From Saussurea involucrata (taxonomy: Eukaryota; Streptophyta; Magnoliopsida; Asterales; Asteraceae), in NCBI GenBank assembly GCA_033807775.1, contig CM066321.1, forward strand, positions 235,344,350 to 235,408,349: 64,000 nt of DNA. The letters run 5' to 3'. Both the position numbers and the translations under genes were made by a program. Below the pieces are notes generated by a model that made no database searches, was not told the DNA's origin, and saw nothing but the letters and a program-made list of their open reading frames with translations. This document shows, in pieces, positions 23,280-35,796 of the stretch. How positions within the stretch are numbered: the stretch's first letter is position 1; each line of letters opens with the position of its first letter.

Positions 23280-23860
23280 TGAAGTTCGAAGTGCAGAATT
23301 CGGATCATTCTTGGTGAATTCGGACCATTCATACTCAATTCGGATCATTCATAAAGAATTTGGATTGTTCTTGGAATCACAAGTATAGAATTCGACTCAA
23401 GAAGCATTCGAATTCATAGAATTCGACTCAAGAAGCATTCGAATTCATAGAATTCGAACCCTGCTACATTAGAATTGAGGTGAATTCGAACTCTGTTAAG
23501 TTCGAATTGAGGTGAATTCGAACCCTGTTAGATTCGAATTGAGTGAATTCGAACCAAGTTAAGTCCGAATTGGGTGAATTCGAACCCAGTTACATCCGAA
23601 TTGAGTGAATTCGAATCCTTCTTCATCCGAATTCATTGAATTCGAACCCTTATTCATCCGAATTCAGTGAATTCGAATCCTTCTTCATCCGAATTCATTG
23701 AATTCGAACCCTTATTCATCCGAATTCATTGAATTCGAACCCTTCTTCATCCGAATTCATTGAATTCGAACCCTTATTCATCCGAATTCATTGAATTCGA
23801 ATCCTTATACATCCGAATTCATTGAATTCGAACCCTTATACATTCGAATTCATTGATTTA
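23280..23860 (+). repeat. 31-bp GAATTCGAA minisatellite in the B leader
   Basis: Units containing GAATTCATTGAATTCGAACC repeat head to tail, spaced exactly 31 bp in the best part (TTCGAA at 23641, 23672, 23703 and 23734). About 16 units become more divergent towards the left. Each unit has two GAATTC palindromes. This lies in the RNA leader between primer site and gag, where packaging signals normally sit. Confidence 0.85.
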
Positions 23861-24029
23861 AAAAAAAAAATTGATCTTTTGAGAAAAAAATTTATCCCGA
23901 AATTTTTCCTATAGTGTATTTCATAAACTGTAAGAGCTTTTCAAGAAAAATTTTTATATAATTTTTTTGTGTATTTTCATACACTGTCTGCTTGATCTTC
24001 TGAACGATCAATTTCTAGCAATATTCAAA

Positions 24030-25807
24030 ATGGTTTTACAACAAGTTATTGTTAAAAGCAGTGGTGAAGATTTGAAGCAAACTCTGAAAAAGGAGATTCC
24101 TCCAATTGCAAAAGTTTTGGTTAAACCAAATGTAAAGTTGCAACAAGTCATTATAACAGAAACATCTGTTAATTCACATGTATCTGTTAAACCAAATAAT
24201 GAAGTGTTGCAACAAGTCATAATAACAAAAACACCTCCAAAGCCACTTGAAAAAGCTAAGGCAAATAATGGAATTTTGCAACAAGTTATTTTATCAGAAA
24301 CATCTCCTATATCAGAAACTTATGTTAAAGATAATGCTTCAAATTCTTCAACTCCTATTTTAAATAAAGCATTGGAAGAAGAAAATGTTGATCTGAAAAG
24401 ACAAATTTTAGACATTTCTTCTTCAAATGCTAAACTTACTAAAAGAATAACTGATCTTGAAGTTTATATTGCAGATCTTGAAGCAAAGAAAGACAACTCA
24501 AGTCTGCACGATCAAATCGAGAATCTTCAAGAGAAAGTAACAACTCTTCAAAAAGAAAATGCCGATTTGAAGAGTAGAGAAGAAAAGAGAGTGAAGTGGA
24601 ACTTAAAGTTACATGCTCAATTAAAAGAAGTTAAAGATATAGGGAAAATTTTGGACAGTGAAAATGCCGATCTAAAGAGAAAACTGTCTAATTTTTCTTT
24701 TGAAGAAAAGAAAGTTTTTGAAGAAAAGAAAGAGACTGAGCTGAAATGTATAAAACTTTCAAAACAAGTTTCAGACTTTGAGAAAGTTTTATTTTTAGAA
24801 AAAGACAAGCTCGAAAAAGAAAGAGCTAAATTTGAAACTGAACGCAAATCTTTTGAAATTAAAAGTTCTGAACTTTCCGTGAAAATCTCTGAATTAGAAA
24901 ATCTTTTGGAAAAGGAAAGAAAAGATTTCACGGAAAAGAAAAATCTCTTTGAAAGGAAAGTAAAACTCTTAAAAAGAAAAATATGGAAATTTTCAAAGAG
25001 ATTACTGATAAAAGAAAGTTTTTGGAAAAAGATTTTGAATCGGAACGTGAATATTTTGAAGATGTGATTCTTAATCTTACCAAAAGATTATCTGGTTTAT
25101 CAGCTGATATTATGAAGGATCAGTTGATCAAATCTGATCTCCAAAAGAAATTTGATCTAATTTCTAAAGAGAAAAATGTTTTGATAAACAAAGTCAAAGA
25201 ACTTGAAGACGTCATTTTTAAATTTGATGTCTCAAAGCAGACCAGTCATAATTCTATCTTTCAGACTCCATTTGTTGATTCAAATGATTCTGAATGTTCT
25301 TTTAAAACTGCTTCAAGTTCAAGTTTTAAAAACATTCCTTCTAAACAACTTAATAGATCAACAGATTTCTCAAAAGGTCAGATTCGTTCGTCTAATCTTT
25401 TCTATAATCCTCTGTTTGATAAATCGGATGATATTGTTAAAGTGCCTAAAATTAATACTTCCAAATCTGAAGAAGTTCCAGTCTTCAAGAGGGTGAAGAT
25501 GGAATGGAGAATCAAAGGCACAACAATTCCAAAGAAAGATGTGCCAAAATCATCTGTATTCACATCAAATGCCAAGAAGAACAATGCGCCAAAAGGTAAA
25601 TCTTCTGCTAAACTTAATCCTATTCATTCTGTAAATCATCTGATTAGGTTGGCACATAAGAAAATCTGTTGTTCTTACTGTGGATCAAATGATTTTGTGC
25701 ATAAAGATTATACTTCTTATTGGTATGGTTCTTACAGTATTCCTTGTAAGAAATCTACACCTAACCCACTAGGACCCAAATGCCATTGGGTACCAAAATC
25801 TGCTTAA
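24030..25807 (+). pseudogene. Element B gag-like coiled-coil gene with one frameshift
   Basis: The likely start is ATGGTTTTACAACAAG at 24030. The N-terminus holds four LQQVI(I/V/L) repeats spaced 21-29 residues apart. A long, highly charged coiled coil follows (about residues 110-400; K/E-rich heptads such as DLEAKKDNSS and KERAKFETERKSFE). A weak zinc-knuckle remnant CSYCGSNDFVHKD and the tail KCHWVPKSA, which resembles the end of copia gag, close it. The first frame ends at 25067, and the second frame, open before 24983, carries the rest. A one-base change in an A run at about 24962-24965 explains the shift. No core capsid domain is recognised. Because the LTRs are identical, the shift may be inherited from the parent copy. 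Confidence 0.6.
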
Positions 25808-28085
25808 TCTGTTTTGCAGGTTCTTCATGTGTTGTACTGAATTGTAGATACATACCACACACATGACTGAAAACAGAAGAGAAGCGGCGTATTTTTTGAA
25901 AAATATTTGTACCATTAAGGGGGAGACAAATATTATTGGCTTTTGAACATATCAGTTCAAAACCCGTGCTTCAACGACTATGGCTTCTGAACAATTCAGT
26001 TCAGGACCCGTACTTCAACGACTAAGACTTCTAAACAAATCAGTTTAGAACTCACACTTCTCAGGTGATATCCTTAACTGTTACATCTTTCTGTTTCAAG
26101 GAACGTGGCAAAAGGTAACCTTGGATTATATTTGTTTCTACTGATTTGAAAACTTGAATCTTTACAAATTTAATTCAATGAGATGCAATTTTCAATTTTC
26201 ATTCAATGAATTAAATGCGTGCTAAAAGATGTTTTTTTTCAAGAATCTTTGTATTATCTGAGTTAGATTTGCTTCAACTTTCACCTCTGAAATAAATCTA
26301 AAGGTAAGCAAAACATGAATGAAATTATGCTGAATGCTCAAAGATATGTGAATCTGGACTTATATAGAATATAATGCTCAAAAAGCCTATTTATCAGAAT
26401 GATGAATGGAAACGAAAATATGGGGGAAGCACTATGATTAAGAACCAAGTGATTGAAATATCATTCATATTTTGTGATGGAAATTCGAACTTATATAGAA
26501 TATCATTTAGTTTGAAAGTTTGTGCCTGTGGCCTTTCTGGTTTGGGAGAGTAAGTCCTAAGGGGTGCTTGACACCTAGTCCCTAAGATCTACTGGTCTGG
26601 GATCGGCTGACCCAAATCCTGCAATAGAACCAAATAGAAAGCCATGTTCTACTGGTACAAATGGGTTTAAGATATATCGATGTGGCCTTTCTGGTTTGGG
26701 AAATTAAGTTCTAAGGGGTGCTCGTCACCTAGCACCTAAGGCCAACTGGTCTGGGATCTGCTAACCCAAATCCTTCTATAGAACCAGATAGAAAGTCATG
26801 TTTAACGGTGTATCTTATTCTTACTAAACTTTTTGATCAAAAGATGCCAATGAGCACAAATCAAAAGATGCCAATGCGCACAAAATCAAAAGATGCCAAT
26901 GAGCACAAAATCAAAAGATTCAAATGTGCATAAAATCAAAAGATGCCAAAGAGCACACATCTCTTGAAACTTGGGAAAATACAAAGTCGTGATAAACCCG
27001 TAAATTTATGAAATTCTGATTTTGGACAAATAGTATGAGTAGAGCAAAGTATTCTTATATGTTTTAGAATTGCATACGCTTGATGCTAATCATATTTCGC
27101 ATGCTAGCACACCAAATAGATTTAATAAAGGGGTTGAAACTGAACATTTTTAACTTGATATGCAATGATTACTTGTATTTGAATCCAAACACATGCATTT
27201 GATTTCATTTGATTGAAATATCTGTTAAATTTCATTAAGTTGAATTTCTTTTGTAAAGCTTTCAAATGATCAAATGTTAGTAGTTATAAAATGAAGTTCA
27301 ATGAATTTTATTTTCCTTGTGTAAATTTGTTTTAAAATTTGTGCTACAATTTCAAATACTGTACGTTATTGAAATATATGCATACTTTCAGGGGGAGAAA
27401 ATAAATTGCTCCAGAATTCTTATTTTGAGGGGGAGCAAGGTTATTCTGTAAGGAGGAGATTGTTAGCAATACTCAAAAACACGACTGAAATTGAAAATGG
27501 TTTTCGATGATTATGATGCTCACCATCATCGAAAAAGGGGGAGAAATGTTTAATTTCAATTTCATGTCAAAGAGTTTTCAAATCAAATATATTTCAAGTC
27601 AAAGATTCGTGAACAAAGACTGAAGATTGGGGAGAAGGATCATGTGAAGTCCAAATGTTGCTGAATTTGGTTATCTTAGTTCTGAGTGGTTCTCGGAATG
27701 CGCTTACACCTAAAAGTTCAACAATGTGGATGGTTTCACATATTTCTGATCCAAACTATAATCGTTTCTGATTTATCTTGTTCCGAATTGATGGTTCTAT
27801 ATAAAGATATGAAATCCATGTTCAAGACTTGAAGACAATCTATTGAAGATTTTATTGAAGAAGATTGATTTTTCAAAGAAAAAGACAATGACTTTTCATG
27901 TTTGTCTGAAGATTCTTCAAAGCTGAGTTCTTAAAGAGTGTCAAAGCATATAGTTCGCCGTGAACTAGTGGAGATAAAGCTACTTGAAGATAGTTTGATA
28001 AAGTGTCTGTTGAAGAAGATTGACTTTACAAAGAGCTGAAGACTGCTGTCATATTTTTTTAAATCTTGAATCCAAAGGGGGAGAT
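25808..28085 (+). other. Element B 3' non-coding region with repeats and purine tracts
   Basis: No gene. A segment of about 45 bp around CCCGTRCTTCAACGACTA is repeated near 25935-26062. A segment of about 120 bp starting GGCCTTTCTGGTTTGGGA occurs at about 26529 and again at 26684. A 29-bp unit with AAATCAAAAGATGCCAATG is repeated five times in 26834-26960. Five AGGGGGAG tracts are spread through it, the last directly before the LTR. Confidence 0.75.
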
Positions 28086-28329
28086 TGTTAGAGCATTGTT
28101 GTATTCAAGATTTACTGTAAATTCAATGTACTGTATTTGTTAGCTGTGCCTTTATACCTTGTATGTTATGGGTATAAATAGGCATGTCTAGTTCATTTGT
28201 TAGAAAGCTTTTGTAATCTTTTAGAAACCTTTTGTAATCCTTTGAGATCAATACATGGATGACATATTTGCTCTCTAGATTCTCTCTCACTACATTCATA
28301 TCTTATTGCTAGAGATTTGGGATTTATCA
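28086..28329 (+). repeat. Element B 3' LTR
   Basis: Identical by eye to 22624-22867. It follows AAAGGGGGAGAT and is followed by the GGGTC target duplicate. Confidence 0.92.
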
Positions 28330-31300
28330 GGGTCTTTTATTGATCGTTTAGAAAGCTGGATGGCGTATTCTCTGTCCTTTTCTTCAGCTTCCTTTCTTTC
28401 AGCGATTAATCTTTCAGCTCTGAGGTGATCCTTGTATTCCTTTTTGGAAATTCTGAACTTTGGAGGAACTGAAGGAAGTTGATCACGCCTCAGAATGATT
28501 CGCTGATCCTCGAATTGCTTTATTATCTCCTCTCTTCTTTTCTGATCCTCTTCACTTAGCTTTTGAGGAGCTAAGGAAGGTCTGTGTCTGTGCGAGAGTA
28601 GCTGTTCTTCTGGTTCATCAGTCTCAGAGATTAAATCTAAGACTGGGATTATTTCTTCAGCAGCAGCTGGTATTATTGGTGAAGTTGCAGTTGTGGAACC
28701 TTCAGCGATATCCTCAAACAGGGGAGAGGACTAGCTGAAACACAACGATCTTACAAGTAAGAACTTGGGTAGAATCAGAGAGAGAAAATTTGTGCAAGTG
28801 TATAGGCTTGGGGTAGTAGAACTGATAGTGTATGATAGAGGAGGGATGGAGTGAGAGATGTTTAGTGTACCTGACAAATCGGCTTTTCAAGCAAGATCGT
28901 CAGATTGTCATCTTCATCGACGCTTTTGCCTTTGCCTTTCTCAGCTCCAGAGGCTGATGGCTTTGTCTTTGTCCGCTCCCCTGAAGGTTCATTTATCGAT
29001 ATTCCCTTAAGAACTTTGATCCTCAGAGCAGGTTTGACGATAAAGAAGTCATCGTCATCTTCGTCATCATCATCATCATTCTTTGGAGAAGAGGATGGTT
29101 CATTATCAGGGATGTCGACGGCTTCATCATCTTCTGCTTCGGATTCGGTTTTATCAGCTTCTTCTTCGAGTTGCTCCCCCTCAGATACAGAGGCGAGCTT
29201 CTCGGTTTCCTCAGGGTTTTCATCTCCCTGAGGTCCAGCGGTGGTTTCTTCAGCATCCTTCTTCTCTCCCCTGATAGATTCATCATGGGAAAGGTCTTCA
29301 GCGCTCTTGGAGAGATCTTCAGCGCTCTTCTCCCCCTCTTTCTCATGATGAGTGGGGGAGGAATGGGTTGACTCAGCAGCGTTGGCAGGTTCACTGTCTT
29401 CTTGGTCAGAGATACCTATCAAATCTTTAATTTTTGCTATTCTGTCTTGAAGGCCAGAAATAGCAGGATTGATCTTCTCCAGCTCAGTGCGATCCGCCGC
29501 TGTGAAATTGTCAGATACAGGGATAGGGGCAGGGGCAGGAGCAGGAGTATTCGCTTTGTGTAGTAGCTGCTCGATCATCGATTTCATTGAACTAACATCG
29601 GTCTTTACAGAGCCTAAGTCAGTCTTTACAGTAGACATATCTCCCTCTAGTTGTCCAACCGATGTCTTCAGCGTTGTGACCTCGCTAGACATGGATGAAA
29701 CTGTATTTTTGAGAGAGGTGTAGTCTGTGTAGATGTCAGCGAGCACCTTGGCGAAGTCGCTGAGAGTTTTATCAACCTGCTTCATGCCATCTGTGGAAGC
29801 CTTCTTCTCCACCACCGTTGTCAGCTTTGTAAGATTCTCTCCAGCGTTTCTTATAGTTGTAGAGTTATTTGAAAGAGTAGTGGTGAGACCTGTCAGCTTT
29901 GTCTCCACAGACTTCAGAGAGGTGTTGATGTCTCCCAAATTAGGACCTGTAACATATAAGAACTTGTGAACATAGGAAATCTCAGAAGTTTGGGGTTTAG
30001 TGACAGTGTTTATGGGTTGGTGTGTACCTGCAGGAGGATTGATGAACTCGTCAAAATTACGGGTTCCTGAAAAATGTTCCATGTCATCTTCAAAAGTGCC
30101 CATGGATTGTCCTGCAGGCCCTGTCTTCATCATTTCTGGAGAATCAGCTTTAGTTTTCGTAGAAATGATGGCAGCTCCAGCAAAATCTGGAGGAGAGACC
30201 AAATGAGTAGAGGGAGGAGCGAAGGATAAGAATGAAGGTTGGGTTCTGAGTTCAGCGTTGGATTCGCTGAAAAACACTTCATCAGTCTTTTGAGAGACTG
30301 AAGGAGGTTGGGTAGGTTCCAAGTTTGTAACCTCAGCGTTTAGAGACGCTGAAGTTGGGATGGAATGGATGGGTTGTTCAGGTGTGGCAGAGCGTACCAC
30401 TGAACGTTCCTTCAGCTCTGCATAAAGAGCTGAGGAGTCTTCAGCATGAGATGGCTGGGGTTGCTCCTTTGTTTTCTTGATCCTTTTAGAACCAAGTGGG
30501 GTAGATGATTGTTTCCTTTTCTTAGAAGGAGAGGATTTTGTGGCCAGGGTATCAGCGATGGGTATTGTCGCTGAAGGAGCCACAGAAGTAGAAGAAGAAG
30601 GGTTGAGAAGAGTTAAAAGGGTAGAAAGACGTACCTCATTTTCAACTGGTTTGAAGTCAAGTACCTTAGGGCCAACCTGAGAGAGTTTCAGGCCACCCTC
30701 TTGCGGGTAGCTGTCCTTCAGGCCATATTGGAAGATGGCGCTGATGAATCGGGGGTAAGGAACCCATGGAGGTCTGTCAGCGGCAGAGTCTACTTTTTGC
30801 ACCAAGTCATCATAGATAAGAGATGCCTAGTCAATGTGTAGACCTTTCAGCAGAGCGTATCCCATTGCTTGCTGAGGTTGAGCGGCTTGGTCAGAGGAGC
30901 CGGTCTTGGCAGTCATGCAGCTGATTAAGTGAGCGAAGATGAAGTTTATCTCGCTGGGCATTTTCGACTTCTTTAGCAGGGTCAGCTTCTTCTCGGGCTT
31001 CTTGTCTCTGCCAATTTCCCATACATAGCCCATTGCATCGAAAAATGCAATAAGAGCTTCTTTGTCAGCGAGTTTCTTATGGTCAGGGAAAGGAACAAAA
31101 GGCTTTTCTTTTGTAGCGTTGGGAAAGTTCAGAGCTTTGCGAATGATGGCAGGTGTGATCTTTATCGTGCCATACTCAGTATCGCTGAGGATACAATCAA
31201 TTGTTTTGGAGGGATCTTTGGCGGATGGTAACTGAGAGTGTCTAGCAGAGTACCAGAACTTGGATAGTAGTAGCTGACTTGCAGGAGGTGAGATGGTCAG

Positions 31301-31523
31301 GGCTGTTGAAATGCAGCAATTCTTTAGGAAATTCACAGCATCTTTCAGATGTGTGACTTGCTTTCGAGGAGGAAACTCGAGAAGCGCAGAAAGGTTGTTC
31401 GTTTTGGTCCAATCTAGTTGATCCAGAGTGAACTTAACCTGAGGAGCCTTGATAATCTCTACTTCCTCAGAATCAGCGGAGATGTTCTCAGCGGTAGTAG
31501 GAATGTCAGACGATGCCATTTCT

Positions 31524-31918
31524 CTGTATTATCAGTTCAACCAAAGATGTTAACAAATAAGAATAATCTTAATGTGGAAAGATTTTCCATTACGATGGTT
31601 CAAATTATATCCATTTCATTCAGACACAAATGTCTTAATGAAGATTAGGGTTTTTCTTGATTTTAAGAAACGAAATGTAAAACCCATTTATTCTTGTTAT
31701 CCAGTTTTCTATGAAGAAATAGATTCTGGAAACGAATGAAGAACAAGTTTAAGATTTTTGCATTTAAACTTGAAGAACAACCATGAAATGGTTGTGTTGA
31801 TAAAACCATGAAAGAAATGATTTCATTTTTAAGAAGTTCTTTTGTTTGATCTTGTATAAGCAAGGAAAAGATCAGAAACAAGTTATATGCATTCGGTAAT
31901 AAATAAGAACATATTAAC
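31524..31918 (-). other. Putative 5'-UTR intron of the S third gene
   Basis: On the minus strand the exon ends CATCAAG, the intron starts GTTAATATG, and 395 bp later it ends GAACTGATAATACAG. The next exon starts AGAAATGG with the gene's ATG at 31519. The segment is T-rich, as plant introns are. Consensus quality is good, but nothing beyond sequence supports splicing. Confidence 0.5.
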
Positions 31919-32040
31919 CTTGATGTTTGATGAAGAAGATGATGAACAGTTCTTGAAGGTTTTGAGAGCACAAATGCAATAGTGATTCTTTCTTGCGGAG
32001 GAAGATTGTTCGCGTAAAAGAAAAATATAAACCACGAGTT

Positions 32041-32200
32041 TGTTTATATAGAGAGATTAGAGAGAGAAAATCTTGAGCGGGAAAAGATTTTCATCATGAC
32101 ACGGACACGTGTTTGCATTTGATTGGAAGTTTGAACGAGACGTGCAAACGTGTGTCAGAAAGAGAAACGTGTCGGGGTTTATCCGTTGTAATGACGTCAC
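32041..32200 (-). promoter_or_regulatory. Promoter-like region before the S third gene
   Basis: On the minus strand the order towards the gene is TGACGTCA (32192-32199), CACGTG (32106-32111) and TATATAAACA (32050-32041). TGACGTCA and CACGTG are standard plant bZIP/bHLH sites. The TATA box sits about 120 bp before the putative intron donor. The region lies after pol, inside the element, so it is not the LTR promoter. Confidence 0.5.
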
Positions 32201-32506
32201 AACTGGCCTTTCATATTCTTTTAGGATGTCTCTGAGGTTTTGAAAGCTCAGGGACTCTTTTACAAACATGAAACACTGAATGAAAATATCAGTGATGGTT
32301 TTAAGAATTTTCAAAATATCGCTGTTAAGGAAGAGATATTCAGCGATGCATTTTGTTTTGAAATCTTGCATTTTCATGCGATTGTCAGAGAGAGAAAACA
32401 TACCTTGATATCAGCTTAACCAAGTTTTATTCAGAGAGAAGATGACTGAATAGGTTATACGAGTTGATTTTATCCTATCGCTGATCAATGTGAACCGTTG
32501 AGGATT

Positions 32507-35500
32507 TTACCCTTCAAAGTTCAGCATTCCAAGCTCGCTGATGAGAAAGTTGAATCTTGTCTCATCAAGAGGTTTGGTAAATAAATCAGCAAACTGATAA
32601 TCAGTTGGGATAAAATGAAGTTCTATATCACCATTCATTACATGATCTCTGATAAAATGATATCTGATTTCTATGTGTTTGGTCTTTGAATGTAGTACTG
32701 GATTGTTTGCTATGGCGATGGCACTTGTGCTGTCGCAATAGATTGGAATTTTGGAGAGCTGAAGATCATAGTCTAGTAGCTGATTTCTCATCCACAAGAC
32801 TTGAGAACAACAGCTTCCAGCAGCTACATATTCAGCTTCAGCTGTGGAAGTGGACACTGAATTTTGCTTTTTACTAGTCCAACTTACCAGCTTTCCACCC
32901 AGGAGCTGACATCCTCCTGTGGTGCTTTTCCTATCCATTTTGCAACCTGCAAAATCACTATCTGAATAGGCGGTTAGATCGAATCCTGAATCTTTGGGAT
33001 ACCAAAGACCTAGGTTCGCTGTACCCTTAAGGTATCGAAAGATTCGCTTTACAGCTTTCATATGAGATAGCATAGGTTCAGCTTGATATCGTGCACACAA
33101 ACATGTTGCATACATAATATCGGGTCGGCTAGCTGTAAGATACAAGAGAGAGTCGATCATCCCACGGTACAGCGTGACATTAACAGGTATTCCCTTTGAA
33201 TCCTTGTCAAGTGTCAGCGGTGGTGCCATAAGGGTTTTCATAGCTGAACTATGAGTTAAATCAAATTTCTTCAGCATATCTTTAACATACTTTCCCTGAT
33301 TAATAAAAGTTCCTTTTTCAGTTTGCTTAATCTGAAGACCAAGGAAATATGTTAGTTCACCCATCATGCTCCTTTTATACTCATCTTTCATTCTATCAGC
33401 GAAACGAGTACAAAGCTCAGGGTTAGTAGAACCAAATATAATGTCATCAACATATATTTGAACTAGAATGATATGACCTTTCACTTTTCTAAAAAATAGA
33501 GTTTTGTCAATCTTACCTCGCTCAAATTTTTCAATATGGAGATAAGTAGAAAGAGTGTCATACCATGCACGAGGAGCTTGCTTCAAGCCACAAAGTGCCT
33601 TATCCAGTTTATAAACATAATCTGGACGCTTAGAATCTGAAAATCCTGGAGGTTGTTCCACATACACTTCTTCATTCAGCTTTCCATTCAGAAACGCTGA
33701 CTTAACATCCATCTGATGTACTTTGAAGTTTTTCTGTACAACATATGCTAAGAATAGACGAATAGATTCAAGTCTTGCTACTGGAGCAAATGTTTCGTCA
33801 TAATCTATACCTTCCTCTTGTCTGTATCCCTGAGCAACAAGACGAGCTTTGTTGCGGGTTACAGTACCATGTTCGTCCAACTTGTTTCGATAGACCCATT
33901 TAGTGCCTATTACTGCTTTATCAGTTGGTCTCCGAACAAGTTTCCAAACTTTGTTTCTTTCGAATTCAGTCAGCTCTTCTTGCATTGCGCTGACCCAGTT
34001 TGGATCTTTGAGGGCATCATCTATTTTCTTTGGTTCAGTTAGAGAAATAAAGTTAACAAATAAACAAATATTACCTGCACTTCGTCGAGTCTGAACACCA
34101 ACGTTTGGATCACCAAGAATTTGATCAATTGGGTGATTTACGGTCCATCGTTGAGCCGGAGCATAAGTCGCTGACTCATCTTGAACTGGAGGAGCTGAAG
34201 ATGAGGCTTCAACTACTTCTGGAGTTTCAGCTAAGAGAGGAATACATGCATTTGTCATTTCATTTACTGATTGCTGAGAGATAGATGGAATGTCTGAGGC
34301 ATTTGGTTCAGCGGTAGGTATAGTGTTTATAGGAACAGCTGAGACCCATGATGTTTCAGCTTCACTATTCTGCATGTTTAGAATGATAGGAGGACTATCA
34401 TCTTCTACTGGATGAGCATGAGGAGTGCGAATATCTTCTGAATCACCAAGATGAGAAAACATCCATTGATTCGGTTCTTCAGTATCAGCGGACGGTTTAG
34501 AGTTCGCTGAACGGGATTCGTCAAACGTGACGTGAATAGTTTCTTCTACAGTTTGTCTTCTACGATTGAAGACTCTGAAGGCTTTGAAAACTGAGGAGTA
34601 TCCAAGAAAGATTCCATCATCAGCCTTAGGATCAAACTTTCCAAGAGCATCTCTGTTGTTCAGTATGAAACACTGACATCCAAAGATGTGAAGAAAGTTG
34701 ATTGAAGGCTTTCTCCCATGAAAGAGTTTATAGGTTGTCTTTTTGAATCTTTTAACCATCAGCGACCTGTTTTGCGTAAAACAAGCAGTGTTGACATCTT
34801 CTAACCAAAACTGAGTAGGCAGGTGAGAATCGCTGAGCATTGAACGTGCAGCTTCAATAATTGTTCTATTTCTTCTTTCAGCGAATCCATTTTGTTGCGG
34901 TGTTCTCACAGAAGAGAAGTTGTGAGAAATACCCTTACTCTCAAGGAAGGAATCAAGAGAACTGTTTTTGAATTCAGTCCCATGATCACTCCTTATTGAG
35001 CGAACGGTCAGATTGTTCAGGGTTTCCATCTTCCGAACAAAGGTGATGAGTTCTTCAGGGGTGTCACTCTTAGAACGGAGAAACATTACCCAAGTGAAGC
35101 GAGAGAATTCATCAACTATGACCAGCATATATTTCTTTCCAGCGATGGATTGTTTGTTAACAGGGCCAAACAAATCCATATGGAGTAGTTGTAGAGGAGA
35201 TGACACTGAAGAAACTTGCTTTGACTTAAAGCTTGCTTTGGTCTGCTTCCCTTTTTCACACGTTGAACATAAAGACTCTTTGGCGTATGAATGCTGAGGT
35301 AGACCAGTGACTAACTCTTTTGAAGAAAGAGTGTTCAGTGTCTTGAAATTTAGATGAGATAGCCTCTTATGCCATAGCCAGTTGACATCAGATGAGGCCT
35401 TTGAGAAGAAACAGGAGTTCTCAGTGGTTGTTGAGTCCATGTTTATTACATAAACATTTTCCAAACGATAACCGCTGAGAGCTATCCTCTCCTTTTTGTC

Positions 35501-35790
35501 AGAGACAAAGCAGGATTCCTTAGTAAAGATTACTTTTTATCCATGTCGCAAAGCTGACGGATGCTTAGAAGATTATGCTTCAGCCCTTCAACATATGCGA
35601 CTCTTCTGAAGGAGGTTGTACCATTTGAAAGTACACCATACCCTCGGGTATGTCCTTTTCCATTTCCACCGAAAGTTACAGAGGGACCCTTCTCTTCCTT
35701 GTATTCAGCGAGCAGGATTTTCTTTCCAGTCATGTGTCTAGAGCATCCGCTATCGAGATACCAGATACCCTTCTTAACCTTCAAAACAAA
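32507..35790 (-). pseudogene. Sirevirus S pol: protease, integrase, RT, RNase H (one frameshift)
   Basis: The protease box WYLDSGCSRHMTG is at about 35766-35728. The frame stops at 35530-35532 because of a shift in an A run. The main frame continues from before 35464 to 32507. It holds the GAG-pre-integrase zinc motif (H and C residues around WHKRLSHLNF and CSTCEKGK), integrase with D in LLHMDLFGP, D in RSDHGTEF and E in FAERRNR, then RT with RLVAQGYRQEEGIDY and YVDDIIFG, and RNase H with AYSDSDFAG, STAEAEYVAAG and HIEIRYHF. The 985-residue frame is uninterrupted. Gag and pol are in the same frame separated by one TAA at 35797-35799, which may be natural, since SIRE1-type elements separate gag and pol by a stop. 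Confidence 0.88.
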
Positions 35791-35796
35791 GGAAGA

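Larger units (their letters stand above)
22624..28329 (+). mobile_element. Element B: complete, young, gag-only Sirevirus-type LTR element
   Basis: Two 244-bp LTRs (22624-22867 and 28086-28329) look identical base for base. The 5-bp target duplication GGGTC is perfect (22619-22623 and 28330-28334). A Met-tRNA primer site follows the 5' LTR, and AAAGGGGGAGAT precedes the 3' LTR. Four more AGGGGGAG tracts lie inside (about 25918, 27389, 27427 and 27536), a Sirevirus habit. There is no protease, integrase, RT or RNase H, only one gag-like gene. It inserted into the third gene of element S and must be moved by enzymes of another element. Confidence 0.92.
21765..31523 (-). pseudogene. Sirevirus S third (post-pol, 'env-like') gene, split by element B
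   Basis: The ATG is at 31519. The frame runs to a TAG at 30829-30827, then on in the same frame to 28871. There a likely intron (28870-28731, GT to AG) ends, and the same frame reopens at 28730 and continues to 28335. Across the B insertion it resumes at 22618 and runs to about 22230, where an indel near a CCT run shifts the frame. The C-terminus is readable in pieces to 21765. The N-terminal domain (about residues 25-260) has KFWYSARHS, LNFPNATKEKPF and FIFAHLISCMTAKTG, aligning in order with the third gene of family A. The middle is a low-complexity, Ser/Thr/Glu-rich stretch with heptad-like TSLKNTVSSMSSEVTTLKTS. No signal peptide or membrane segment is visible, so a true envelope role is doubtful. 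Function unknown. Confidence 0.7.

Noticed and set aside
23280..23860. Regular 31-bp repeats resembling a CRISPR array
   Set aside because: The units are directly tandem without unique spacers and lie in a plant retroelement leader.
29947..30027. A second coding intron in the S third gene (81 bp, GT to AG)
   Set aside because: Possible and in phase, but it is a multiple of three without stops and reads through, so sequence alone cannot separate it from ordinary coding DNA.
28905..30680. Plus-strand frames opposite the third gene of S
   Set aside because: Antisense shadows of a Ser/Glu-rich frame. The minus strand has the longer frame and the family similarity.
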